8,201 nt of DNA from an uncultured Ignavibacteriota bacterium (GTDB lineage Bacteria > Bacteroidota > Ignavibacteria > Tepidaquicellales > Tepidaquicellaceae), in the NCBI GenBank assembly GCA_937915485.1, contig CALGII010000274.1:1-8201 (forward strand), read 5' to 3'. Numbering within the stretch: position 1 is the stretch's first letter; the number at the start of each line of letters is the position of its first letter. Below, piece after piece: positions 1 through 5,960 of this stretch. The translations under genes were made by a program, and so were the position numbers. The notes under the pieces are model-generated. The model did not search any database. It saw only the letters and a program-made list of their open reading frames with translations, and was not told the DNA's origin.

Positions 1-864
1 TATGAACAGGAAGAAAGACGGGTAGTTCCCTTTTTCTATAAGGTCGTCGTAACCCGAGTAAACGGCGAAGTTCAGGTTCTTGTTTGTGAAGAATCTTCTG
101 TTGAGATAGAAGAACTGGTCCTGCTTCGCTTTCTTCGTAAAACCGGGTTTCGATATGAAGCCGTTAAGTTTAACGAGTTGATTGCCCGACGCGATAACGA
201 TTAACGAATCGGAAAATTCCTTTCCGAAAAGTTCTTCGATACGCAACTGCAATGTCGCGGGTTTCAGGTCGAATATCAACTCGTCGTTATTGTAAAACCT
301 GAACTCGATTCCCGGGTTTGAAATCGCCAGCCTTACGAATGTATCGTAGATGTGCCTGAACTCGGTCTGGTTTGATTTCAGAAAATTTCTTCTTCCGGGA
401 GTATTATAGAAAATATTTTTTACCGATACAGAAGTGCCGGGTTCAATATTCGCTTTCGAGACTTCTTTCACATCGTTGCCTTCAATCTTAACGAGCGTGC
501 CCACTTCATCGCTTCTGAGTCTTGTTTTCAATTCGACCTGCGAAATCGCGGCAATCGAGGCGAGGGCTTCGCCCCTGAATCCGAGAGTCTTAATGTTTTC
601 GAGGTCGTCGTAAGTCGATATCTTGCTCGTAGAGTGTCTGAGGAAAGCGAGTTTGGCGTCCTCCTCGTTCATACCCGAGCCGTTGTCGATAACGCTGATT
701 AGTGTTTTTCCCGCGTCCTTTATGAGGACGGAAATTTCCGCCGCGCCCGAGTCGATTGAATTCTCGATTAGTTCCTTAACGACAGATTCAGGTCTTCCGA
801 CGACTTCACCCGCCGCGATTTTGTTGTAAAGGTGCTGGGGCAGTATTTGAATTTTGTTATTCAA
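1..864 (-). CDS. mutL: DNA mismatch repair protein MutL, N-terminal part (truncated by window edge)
   Basis: MutL couples mismatch recognition by MutS to strand incision; its N-terminal GHKL ATPase dimerises on ATP binding. The 288 visible codons carry the family motifs in order: IAAGEVV (15-21), KELIENSIDSGA (29-40, with expected catalytic Glu30 and Mg-binding Asn34), DNGSGM (59-64), HSTSKI (76-81), TLGFRGEALASI (92-103) and IFYNTPGRRNFLKS (150-163). YLNRR at 253-257 belongs to the second lobe. The remainder, including the C-terminal dimerisation/endonuclease domain, lies off the left end. The start is taken as TTG at 864-862. An in-frame TAG at 876-874 excludes anything longer, and the family's conserved 'IQxLP' begins three codons after this TTG. 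No Shine-Dalgarno site lies at a useful distance. The start overlaps the last 8 bases of the upstream membrane-protein gene, so coupled re-initiation is likely. The identity is secure; the exact start is very probable. Confidence 0.96.
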   Translation of the reverse strand, partial: MNNKIQILPQHLYNKIAAGEVVGRPESVVKELIENSIDSGAAEISVLIKDAGKTLISVIDNGSGMNEEDAKLAFLRHSTSKISTYDDLENIKTLGFRGEALASIAAISQVELKTRLRSDEVGTLVKIEGNDVKEVSKANIEPGTSVSVKNIFYNTPGRRNFLKSNQTEFRHIYDTFVRLAISNPGIEFRFYNNDELIFDLKPATLQLRIEELFGKEFSDSLIVIASGNQLVKLNGFISKPGFTKKAKQDQFFYLNRRFFTNKNLNFAVYSGYDDLIEKGNYPSFFLFI

Positions 865-1369
865 TCTTCGAGACTATTTTATGCGCCTTCCTGTGTTTGG
901 AGACGTGGTATTGCTTGTCGTTTGAAATTATGCTGATGTTGCCGTCGGGTTCAAGCATCGCGAGTTTGACGTCCGAGACGGATTCAATGCTGTGCTCTCT
1001 TATTGCCGATTCGAGTTCGTCGGTTGTTATCTTTTCCTTTTCGAGATTTCTTTTAACGATTTTCCCGTCGTGGACGAGAAGCACGGGCTCGTCATTGATA
1101 AGCAAACTTATTTTTTTGCTCTTGAAAGTGAAAAGTTTCAAAAGAAGGTTGACGAGGAAAAGCGAAGCGGCTGCTACAATGCCGCCGAGAAGCGAAGAGT
1201 CGGGACCGACCATCGCGTTCTGCACGGAGTTGCTGAGCAGAAGAATAAAAACGAGGTCGATAACCGAAATCTGCGACAGTTCGCGCTTGCCGAATATCCT
1301 AATCGCGATTATAATGAAAAGATAAACGACAACGCTTCTGATTACTATTGAATAAATTCCGTCCGGCAT
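857..1369 (-). CDS. DUF421/YetF-family membrane protein
   Basis: A 170-residue integral membrane protein resembling the YetF/YcaP (DUF421) family, whose biochemical role is not well established. The N-terminal part has three probable membrane segments (about 7-25, 36-54 and 58-80). The first is followed by RIFGKRELSQISVIDLV (24-40), a pattern typical of the family. The C-terminal soluble domain (about 85-170) has the family's short beta strand plus 'DGKIVKRNL' and 'ELESAIREHSIESVSDVKLAMLEPDGNISII', here at 101-109 and 118-148. The length is near the short end of the family. The ATG at 1369-1367 shares one base with the ftsY stop (TAATG), with GGAG about 7 nt upstream inside ftsY, so translation is probably coupled to ftsY. 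Its own end overlaps the mutL start by 8 bases. The family assignment is good. The function is unknown, and nothing here shows a direct link to secretion or repair beyond co-location. Confidence 0.85.
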   Translation of the reverse strand: MPDGIYSIVIRSVVVYLFIIIAIRIFGKRELSQISVIDLVFILLLSNSVQNAMVGPDSSLLGGIVAAASLFLVNLLLKLFTFKSKKISLLINDEPVLLVHDGKIVKRNLEKEKITTDELESAIREHSIESVSDVKLAMLEPDGNISIISNDKQYHVSKHRKAHKIVSKIE

Positions 1370-2316
1370 TATTTTTCTCCGAAAATAGCGTTTACAAAAT
1401 CTTCGCTGTCAAATACCTGAAGGTCGTCGATCTGCTCGCCGACGCCGATGAAACGCACGGGTATTTTCATTTCATTGTTGATTTTAACTACGATGCCGCC
1501 TTTCGCGGTTCCGTCAAGTTTGGTCAGGATTATTCCGGTAACTTTTCCGAGAGCCTTCGAGAACTCCTGAACCTGATTGAGACCGTTTTGTCCCGTCGTT
1601 GCGTCAATCACTATGAAAATTTCGTCTGGAATATCCGCGAGGACTTTCTGCATAACGCGCTGAATCTTCTTCAACTCCTCCATCAGATGGGATTTGTTGT
1701 GCAGCCTGCCCGCGGTATCGATAATAACGACGTCAGTATTTCTTGACACGGCTGCTTTCACCGTATCGAAAGCGACAGACGCGGGGTCGCCCGTGTCCGG
1801 ATTTTGAATTATATCGACGCCTGCGCGCTTCGCCCAGATTTCGAGTTGTTCGTTAGCCGCGGCGCGGAACGTATCCGCGGAGCCAATGAGGACGGACTTT
1901 CCGGCTTTCCTGAAATTATAAGCGAGTTTACCGATTGACGTTGTCTTGCCTACGCCGTTTACGCCGACGACCATTATGACGAATGGTTTTTTTGTAAGTT
2001 CGAAGCCGAAAGAACTGAATGATGACGTCGATACGGCGAATATTTTTCTTACTTCATTTTTAATTAAAGTATTCAGTTCTTCGTCGGATTCGTATTTGTC
2101 TTCCTTCGCTCTTTCTTTTATGTTCACAATCAAAGTCTCGACAGTGTCATAGCCGATGTCGGACGATAAAAAGATTTCTTCGAGTTCGTTCAGAAATTCT
2201 TCATCGATTTTTTTCTTAGCGTTTACAAGTCTGTTTATCTTGCCGAATAAATCATCTTTAGTCCTGTTCAATCCTTCCTTTAACCTTGTAAATCCAATCT
2301 TGTCAAGAAACGACAT
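1369..2316 (-). CDS. ftsY: Signal recognition particle receptor FtsY
   Basis: FtsY is the membrane-associated SRP receptor GTPase. It pairs with Ffh so that ribosomes making inner-membrane proteins dock at SecYEG. The 315-residue protein is an NG-domain form. A helical N domain spans about 1-95, followed by the GTPase: G1 GVNGVGKTT (118-126), DTFRAAANEQL (148-158, insertion box), G3 DTAGRL (200-205), DATTGQNG (238-245), G4 TKLD (265-268) and the closing GVGEQIDDLQ (291-300). The long acidic A domain of enterobacterial FtsY is absent; the N-terminus is a short amphipathic stretch (MSFLDKIGFTRLKEGL) that may serve membrane association. The ATG at 2316-2314 follows GGAGG (2325-2321) by 4 nt. The acyl-CoA dehydrogenase stop is 15 bp upstream, and the stop codon overlaps the next gene's ATG. 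This looks like an ordinary functional gene. Confidence 0.97.
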   Translation of the reverse strand: MSFLDKIGFTRLKEGLNRTKDDLFGKINRLVNAKKKIDEEFLNELEEIFLSSDIGYDTVETLIVNIKERAKEDKYESDEELNTLIKNEVRKIFAVSTSSFSSFGFELTKKPFVIMVVGVNGVGKTTSIGKLAYNFRKAGKSVLIGSADTFRAAANEQLEIWAKRAGVDIIQNPDTGDPASVAFDTVKAAVSRNTDVVIIDTAGRLHNKSHLMEELKKIQRVMQKVLADIPDEIFIVIDATTGQNGLNQVQEFSKALGKVTGIILTKLDGTAKGGIVVKINNEMKIPVRFIGVGEQIDDLQVFDSEDFVNAIFGEK

Positions 2317-2331
2317 TATTCCTCCGGGTAT

Positions 2332-3477
2332 TTAAAATAATTTTGTTAAGTTCTTTGCGATAATCATTCTCTGCACTTCGGACGTGCCTTCGCCGATAGT
2401 AACGAGTTTCACGTCCCTGTAAAGTTTTTCTACGGGGAATTCCTTTATGAACCCGTAACCGCCGTGAATCTGCACTGCTTCGTTCGCGGCTTTTACTGCG
2501 AGTTCGCTGGCGAAGAGTTTAGCCATCGACGAAGCGGTGTTAATGTTTTCGCCCGCGTCTTTCATTACGGCGGCTTTCATTATGAGAAGGCGCGCCGCGT
2601 CGGCTTCAGTCGCGAGTTCGGCAATCTTGAACTGCGTAGCCTGAAACTCGCTAAGGGGTTTCCCGAATTGTTTCCTCTGCCTGGCATATTTTATCGAATT
2701 ATCAATCGCGCCCTGCGCTATACCGAGCGACAGCGCTGCAATCGCTATTCTGCCGCCGTCGAGAATTTTCAGGACCTGTTTGAATCCTTCGTTTTCCTTC
2801 CCGATAAGGTTCTCTTCGGGAATTTCCACGTTCTCAAATATCAGTTCGGCGGTGTCAGAAGCGCGCATACCGAGTTTGTTTTCCTTCTTGCCGATTCTGA
2901 AACCCGGCATTCCCGGCTCGAGAATGAAAGCGGAAATACCGTTCTTAGGATTTGATCTGTCCGTTACCGCGGTTACGACGTAAACGCCCGCTACGGTTCC
3001 CTGCGTAATGAACATCTTGCTGCCGTTGAGAATGTACTTCCCGTTTTTTTTCTCTGCGAAAGAGGCCATCGATGCGGCGTCGCTGCCCGAAACGTTTTCA
3101 GTGAGTCCCCAGGCGCCCAGTTTTTTCCCTGATGCGAGGTCAGGGAGATACTTCATTTTCTGTTCTTCATTCGCGAACGAGTAAATGTGGTTCGTGCAAA
3201 GACCGTTATGTGAAGCAATAATGAGCCCGACCGAAGGGTCAATTTTCGATATCTCTTCTATTATGAGCGTGTATTCAACGGTGCTGAACCCGGCTCCGCC
3301 GTATTCTTCGGGAAAGATGATTCCGAGGAAACCCATATCACCAAGTTTTTTTGCTATTTCCATAGGGAATTCCTGCGATTCGTCGAATTTCATCACGAAC
3401 GGCGCGATTTCCTTTTCAGCAAAGTCTCTCGCGAGTTTTTGTATCTCTTTCTGGTGTTCAGACAGTTTAAAATCCAT
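2332..3477 (-). CDS. Acyl-CoA dehydrogenase (short-chain/butyryl-CoA type)
   Basis: An FAD-dependent enzyme that forms the alpha-beta double bond of an acyl-CoA thioester and passes electrons to ETF, as in fatty-acid beta-oxidation. The 381 residues match the usual length of short-chain/butyryl-CoA dehydrogenases. Visible parts are an N-terminal helical domain (about 1-115), family signature GLTENVSGSD (124-133) in the beta domain, KLGMRASDTAELIFENVEIP (201-220), the FAD/substrate region around ARQRKQFGKPLSEFQATQ (265-282), and QIHGGYGF (336-343). The second family signature ends in IGEGTSE (361-367). Glu363 sits where the catalytic base lies in short- and medium-chain enzymes, which argues against isovaleryl- or long-chain types with the base elsewhere. 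Exact chain-length preference cannot be read from sequence. The ATG at 3477 has no Shine-Dalgarno site; the preceding 40 nt are almost pure A/T. As first gene it probably leads the transcript into ftsY, DUF421 and mutL. Confidence 0.94.
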   Translation of the reverse strand: MDFKLSEHQKEIQKLARDFAEKEIAPFVMKFDESQEFPMEIAKKLGDMGFLGIIFPEEYGGAGFSTVEYTLIIEEISKIDPSVGLIIASHNGLCTNHIYSFANEEQKMKYLPDLASGKKLGAWGLTENVSGSDAASMASFAEKKNGKYILNGSKMFITQGTVAGVYVVTAVTDRSNPKNGISAFILEPGMPGFRIGKKENKLGMRASDTAELIFENVEIPEENLIGKENEGFKQVLKILDGGRIAIAALSLGIAQGAIDNSIKYARQRKQFGKPLSEFQATQFKIAELATEADAARLLIMKAAVMKDAGENINTASSMAKLFASELAVKAANEAVQIHGGYGFIKEFPVEKLYRDVKLVTIGEGTSEVQRMIIAKNLTKLF

Positions 3478-3873
3478 ACAGAAAATTAAATAAATTAGTT
3501 TTTAAGTTAAATGATTTTAATCATTTAAACAATTGAAAGTGAATAAAATTCAGAGTTTTACAGGACGCGCGCCGGTGCTCATCAATTCCGGAGGATTAAG
3601 CAGGACTATTTGATGTTTCCGGTCTGACTTTTGAGTAAACGAAGGATTACAAAAGATAACGTTGAAAAAAAATGATATTAACGCTGAAAAATCTTGCATG
3701 TTATTCATTATTTATTTAGATTATAAAAAAATAATAGTTCGGGGTAAAATAAGAGACCATCGGTCGATTATAATACTGATACAAATTACAATTTCCACTT
3801 CTGAACACTGATATAACCGACCCGAAAAAAGAATCACAAATTTTTCATTAATTAAACCATAGGGAGATACACT
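3478..3873. other. Divergent intergenic region, no supported gene
   Basis: About 400 bp between the start of the leftward acyl-CoA dehydrogenase and the rightward 609-aa gene. It is AT-rich apart from a GC-rich island at about 3561-3600. The island contains an SD-like GGAGG at 3590-3594 but has no believable ORF after it. It must hold the promoters of both flanking genes. A perfect TATAAT is at 3769-3774, about 100 bp before the rightward gene, but has no recognisable -35 partner. The heptamer ACTGATA occurs at 3775-3781 and again at 3807-3813, 32 bp apart. GACC-ATC-GGTC at 3755-3765 is a small hairpin. I see no tRNA, riboswitch or terminator here. Confidence 0.6.
3504..3532 (-). promoter_or_regulatory. 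Possible promoter/operator of the acyl-CoA dehydrogenase operon
   Basis: On the minus strand TTGTTT (3532-3527) and TAACTT (3509-3504) are separated by exactly 17 bp, an acceptable but weak housekeeping-type -35/-10 pair about 27 bp from the start codon. The spacer and both inner edges lie in a perfect palindrome, TTAAATGATT (3507-3516), TT, AATCATTTAA (3519-3528), which could be a dimeric repressor site. Both the promoter and the operator role are inferences; AT-rich DNA yields such matches by chance fairly easily. Confidence 0.3.
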
Positions 3874-5703
3874 ATGAAAAAAATCAAGTTACTCTTTTTG
3901 ATTTCTTTGCTGTCTTTTTGTGCCGGTTATGTTTTTGCTCAGGAGGACATTGGTCCTGACACAAGGCTGAACGTACCGGGCAACTGGGGAATTAGCCCAT
4001 CGGAAATAAATGAATTGCAGAACGTTGTTCAGGATACGCGAGTGCCTGAATATCTGCTTCGCGAGTACAATGCCGCCAAGAGGAACGGCAATGATAACGA
4101 AAAGATGCGTCTCGGTACTCTTATTGACACTTACCTTGGCGTTCCGGCTCCGACAACAGACCCGAACACTGTTCCGGTAACCGAGCCTAACAGGCCGCCG
4201 TTTAATGCCGACTGGGGCATAGGCGACATAAGGATTCACAACGGCGATGTAGCATATTCAGGCGGTTTCAGGCAATACGACCTGAAACAAGGTGAGGACG
4301 GAAACCTGTATCTTGTAGTGAACCGCAGGAACGTATCCGGAATAAACGGAATCTTTTTAGTCTATAGATCCACTAACGGTGGAAGGAACTGGTTGTACGT
4401 CAGCGGCGCTCAGAACACGAGCGCATATTTCGGACAGGTATCGATGATTGTCGAGCCAAGGAGTTCGACGAATATGGATTCCACGAGGGTTATGGTATAT
4501 TACACATCGAGTTCAAATTCATCGATGGATAACGCCGCGCTTTACGTGACATCTTTCAGGAGAGACGGAACTGCCTGGCAGAACTTCACTGTCGGAACGC
4601 CGGGCTCGGGGAACAAGTTCCAATATCCTTCGGCGTGTAGCGACGGAATGTATTACAATACGGCGACATACATGCACTGCATCGTGATGGAAGTGACCAA
4701 CGCGAACGCGATGGTATCGCTGCGGCATTACAGAACGACGAACTGGTGCGAAACACACGCTTCTTCGACAATAACGACGGCATACAGCGATTTTTATCCG
4801 TCAGCATCTTTCTGCTCGAAGAACGGCACCGACTCGATTTATATAGCGGTTGAAAGGCGCCTGACAAACACTGAGTACGAAATCAGGGTACTAACTACAC
4901 CGGATGCGCCGTCAACGGCATATCACGTTTATTATCTGACAGCGGCGTCGACCGGAACAAAATACGAAAAACCCTGTCTCACCGTACAACAGGAGCAATA
5001 CACCACTCCGAGGAAAATTTTAATAACGTCTACAAAGGACAGTTCCTATAGAGCCGCAAGATATCACGGTTCGACTAACGGAGGCAGTTCCTGGTCGGTA
5101 AACTACGTGCTTGGACCGACGACGCAGAAATCGGATTTCACGTGGTGCAATTCGGATTCACTAACGCTTGGCGGCGGTTATTTTGTCGCGGCGTATGTTG
5201 ATACGGACGGCGATTCGGTAACCGTGCGCAGAGGAGTACTCGGCAGCATGGGCAGTTACTGGTACAAGAGGAACAGTTACCAGAGCACAGGAACACTGCC
5301 GCCTGTCGTCGCGATTTACAAGTCGGGTACGAATAAATACGCTGCATTCGCTTACGCGGGTTCGGGTCCGTCGGACATATATTTCAATCAGGAAAACCTG
5401 CCCGCAGTAGGCATTGAGCAAATCGGCACGCAGACACCTGAAAAATTCAGCCTCGAACAGAATTATCCGAATCCGTTCAATCCCGTAACGAGAATTCAAT
5501 TCAACGTTCCCGCCAACGGTTACGTGAACCTGACGGTATTTGACATACTCGGAAGGGAAGTTTCCGTACTCGTGAGCGAAAACCTTAAAGCGGGTTCGTA
5601 CGCTTACACATTCGACGCGTCGGGTCTTGTTTCGGGTGTTTACTTCTATAAGATTACGACCGGTGATTTCACATCGGTAAAAAAGATGATGCTCGTGAAA
5701 TAA
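3874..5703 (+). CDS. Secreted Asp-box (probable beta-propeller) protein with T9SS type A sorting domain
   Basis: A 609-residue exported protein of unknown function. Residues 1-22 form a signal peptide (KK charge, LLFLISLLSF core, likely cut after VFA, before QEDIG). A charged helical stretch (about 40-90) and a Pro/Thr linker (about 90-110) precede a beta-rich body (about 115-510). This body has two Asp-box motifs, STNGGRNW (166-173) and STNGGSSW (400-407), and looser blade-like repeats, suggesting a sialidase/BNR-like propeller fold. I see no FRIP/YRIP motif or arginine triad, so sialidase activity is not supported. Residues about 524-609 are the sorting domain: FSLEQNYPNPFNP (525-537), FDILGREV (556-563), LKAGSYAYTFDASGL (571-585) and a terminal MMLVK. 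Family knowledge says it is removed during transport and the cargo is surface-anchored or released. ATG 3874 follows AGGGAG (3861-3866) by 7 nt. A strong terminator follows 22 bp after the stop, making it probably monocistronic. Confidence 0.88.
   Translation: MKKIKLLFLISLLSFCAGYVFAQEDIGPDTRLNVPGNWGISPSEINELQNVVQDTRVPEYLLREYNAAKRNGNDNEKMRLGTLIDTYLGVPAPTTDPNTVPVTEPNRPPFNADWGIGDIRIHNGDVAYSGGFRQYDLKQGEDGNLYLVVNRRNVSGINGIFLVYRSTNGGRNWLYVSGAQNTSAYFGQVSMIVEPRSSTNMDSTRVMVYYTSSSNSSMDNAALYVTSFRRDGTAWQNFTVGTPGSGNKFQYPSACSDGMYYNTATYMHCIVMEVTNANAMVSLRHYRTTNWCETHASSTITTAYSDFYPSASFCSKNGTDSIYIAVERRLTNTEYEIRVLTTPDAPSTAYHVYYLTAASTGTKYEKPCLTVQQEQYTTPRKILITSTKDSSYRAARYHGSTNGGSSWSVNYVLGPTTQKSDFTWCNSDSLTLGGGYFVAAYVDTDGDSVTVRRGVLGSMGSYWYKRNSYQSTGTLPPVVAIYKSGTNKYAAFAYAGSGPSDIYFNQENLPAVGIEQIGTQTPEKFSLEQNYPNPFNPVTRIQFNVPANGYVNLTVFDILGREVSVLVSENLKAGSYAYTFDASGLVSGVYFYKITTGDFTSVKKMMLVK
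5452..5485 (+). repeat. 34-bp exact DNA repeat in sorting domain, copy 1
   Basis: Encodes the start of the sorting-domain signature (LEQNYPNPFNP) in the 609-aa gene. It is identical base for base to 7725-7758 in the 671-aa gene. After one mismatch (T here, C there) the next six bases, AACGAG, also agree. The surrounding domain is similar in protein but diverged in DNA. Confidence 0.9.
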
Positions 5704-5725
5704 TCTTAATAATTTAAGTTAATTG

Positions 5726-5753
5726 GGCGGTCTTTCTGACCGCCTTTTTTTTT
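5726..5753 (+). terminator. Rho-independent terminator after the 609-aa gene
   Basis: Perfect 7-bp stem GGCGGTC (5726-5732) / GACCGCC (5738-5744), loop TTTCT, followed directly by nine T (5745-5753). It lies 22 bp after the stop codon. It should end the first cargo transcript, so the next gene needs its own promoter. It has no U-tract in the other direction. Confidence 0.93.
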
Positions 5754-5825
5754 GTCTTCACATCGATAACTTAATGAATCATAATACGCGCGGATTTCAG
5801 GCGGGCAACGCCATGCATCAATTAG

Positions 5826-5854
5826 TTGACAGACGAAAAAATGTTTTCTATTTG
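5826..5854 (+). promoter_or_regulatory. Candidate promoter of the 671-aa gene
   Basis: TTGACA (5826-5831), a perfect housekeeping -35, is followed after 17 bp by TATTTG (5849-5854). The latter matches the right half of the Bacteroidota -7 consensus TAnnTTTG (5847-5854 reads TCTATTTG, one mismatch). The preceding gene's terminator is upstream, so a promoter is expected here. Transcription would begin near 5860, leaving a leader of about 100 nt. The element is overlapped by the hairpin at 5837-5865. The assignment is by inspection only. Confidence 0.5.
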
Positions 5855-5865
5855 AAAACATTTTT
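5837..5865 (+). repeat. Perfect 12-bp inverted repeat overlapping the candidate promoter
   Basis: AAAAATGTTTTC (5837-5848), loop TATTT (5849-5853), GAAAACATTTTT (5854-5865). The loop and first stem base coincide with the -10-like TATTTG. It could be a dimeric operator at the promoter, or, if transcribed from further upstream, an AT-rich hairpin with a T-rich tail acting as a weak terminator. Confidence 0.6.
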
Positions 5866-5882
5866 ATTTATATTCAATATTA

Positions 5883-5960
5883 TAAACCGTTGATTTCTCC
5901 CTTTATTCTTAACGGTTTAAAGCAAGGAAAAAAATTGTTTAACTTTTAATATAAACGGTT
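5883..5960 (+). promoter_or_regulatory. Structured 5' leader with three AACCGTT/AACGGTT copies
   Basis: TAAACCGTT (5883-5891) is the exact reverse complement of AACGGTTTA (5911-5919), giving a 9-bp stem with a 19-nt loop, extendable by a G-U and an A-U pair. A second AACGGTT (5954-5960) sits directly against the ATG at 5961, so the same left arm could pair instead with the start-codon region over 7 bp. No Shine-Dalgarno site lies within the usual distance; the only purine run, AAGGAAAAAAA (5924-5934), is about 26 nt upstream. This resembles an alternative-pairing translational switch or a cluster of protein-binding sites. The function is inferred. Confidence 0.4.

Noticed and set aside
897..1746. 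Long plus-strand ORFs (142, 119 and 132 codons) opposite the DUF421 gene and ftsY
   Set aside because: They lie antisense to genes with clear family motifs, have no ribosome sites, and their translations look like mirror products of codon bias.
2464..2955. 163-codon plus-strand ORF opposite the acyl-CoA dehydrogenase
   Set aside because: It is antisense to a well-conserved enzyme and its translation resembles no family.
3539..3613. Small GTG-started ORF (24 codons) across the GC-rich island in the divergent intergenic region
   Set aside because: It has no ribosome site and no recognisable sequence. The nearby GGAGG at 3590 also has no ORF at a suitable distance.
3874..3940. Lipoprotein signal (Cys16) in the 609-aa protein
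   Set aside because: The residues before the cysteine (L-S-F) do not fit a lipobox. A standard signal peptidase I site after VFA fits better.
3874..5703. Exo-alpha-sialidase
   Set aside because: Asp-boxes are structural and occur in many propellers. No FRIP/YRIP motif or catalytic arginine/tyrosine pattern is visible.
5704..5960. Front half of a J domain lost by frameshift upstream of the 671-aa gene
   Set aside because: The region is AT-rich with a terminator, promoter-like element and hairpins, and no frame gives J-like sequence. A complete signal peptide also precedes the fragment.
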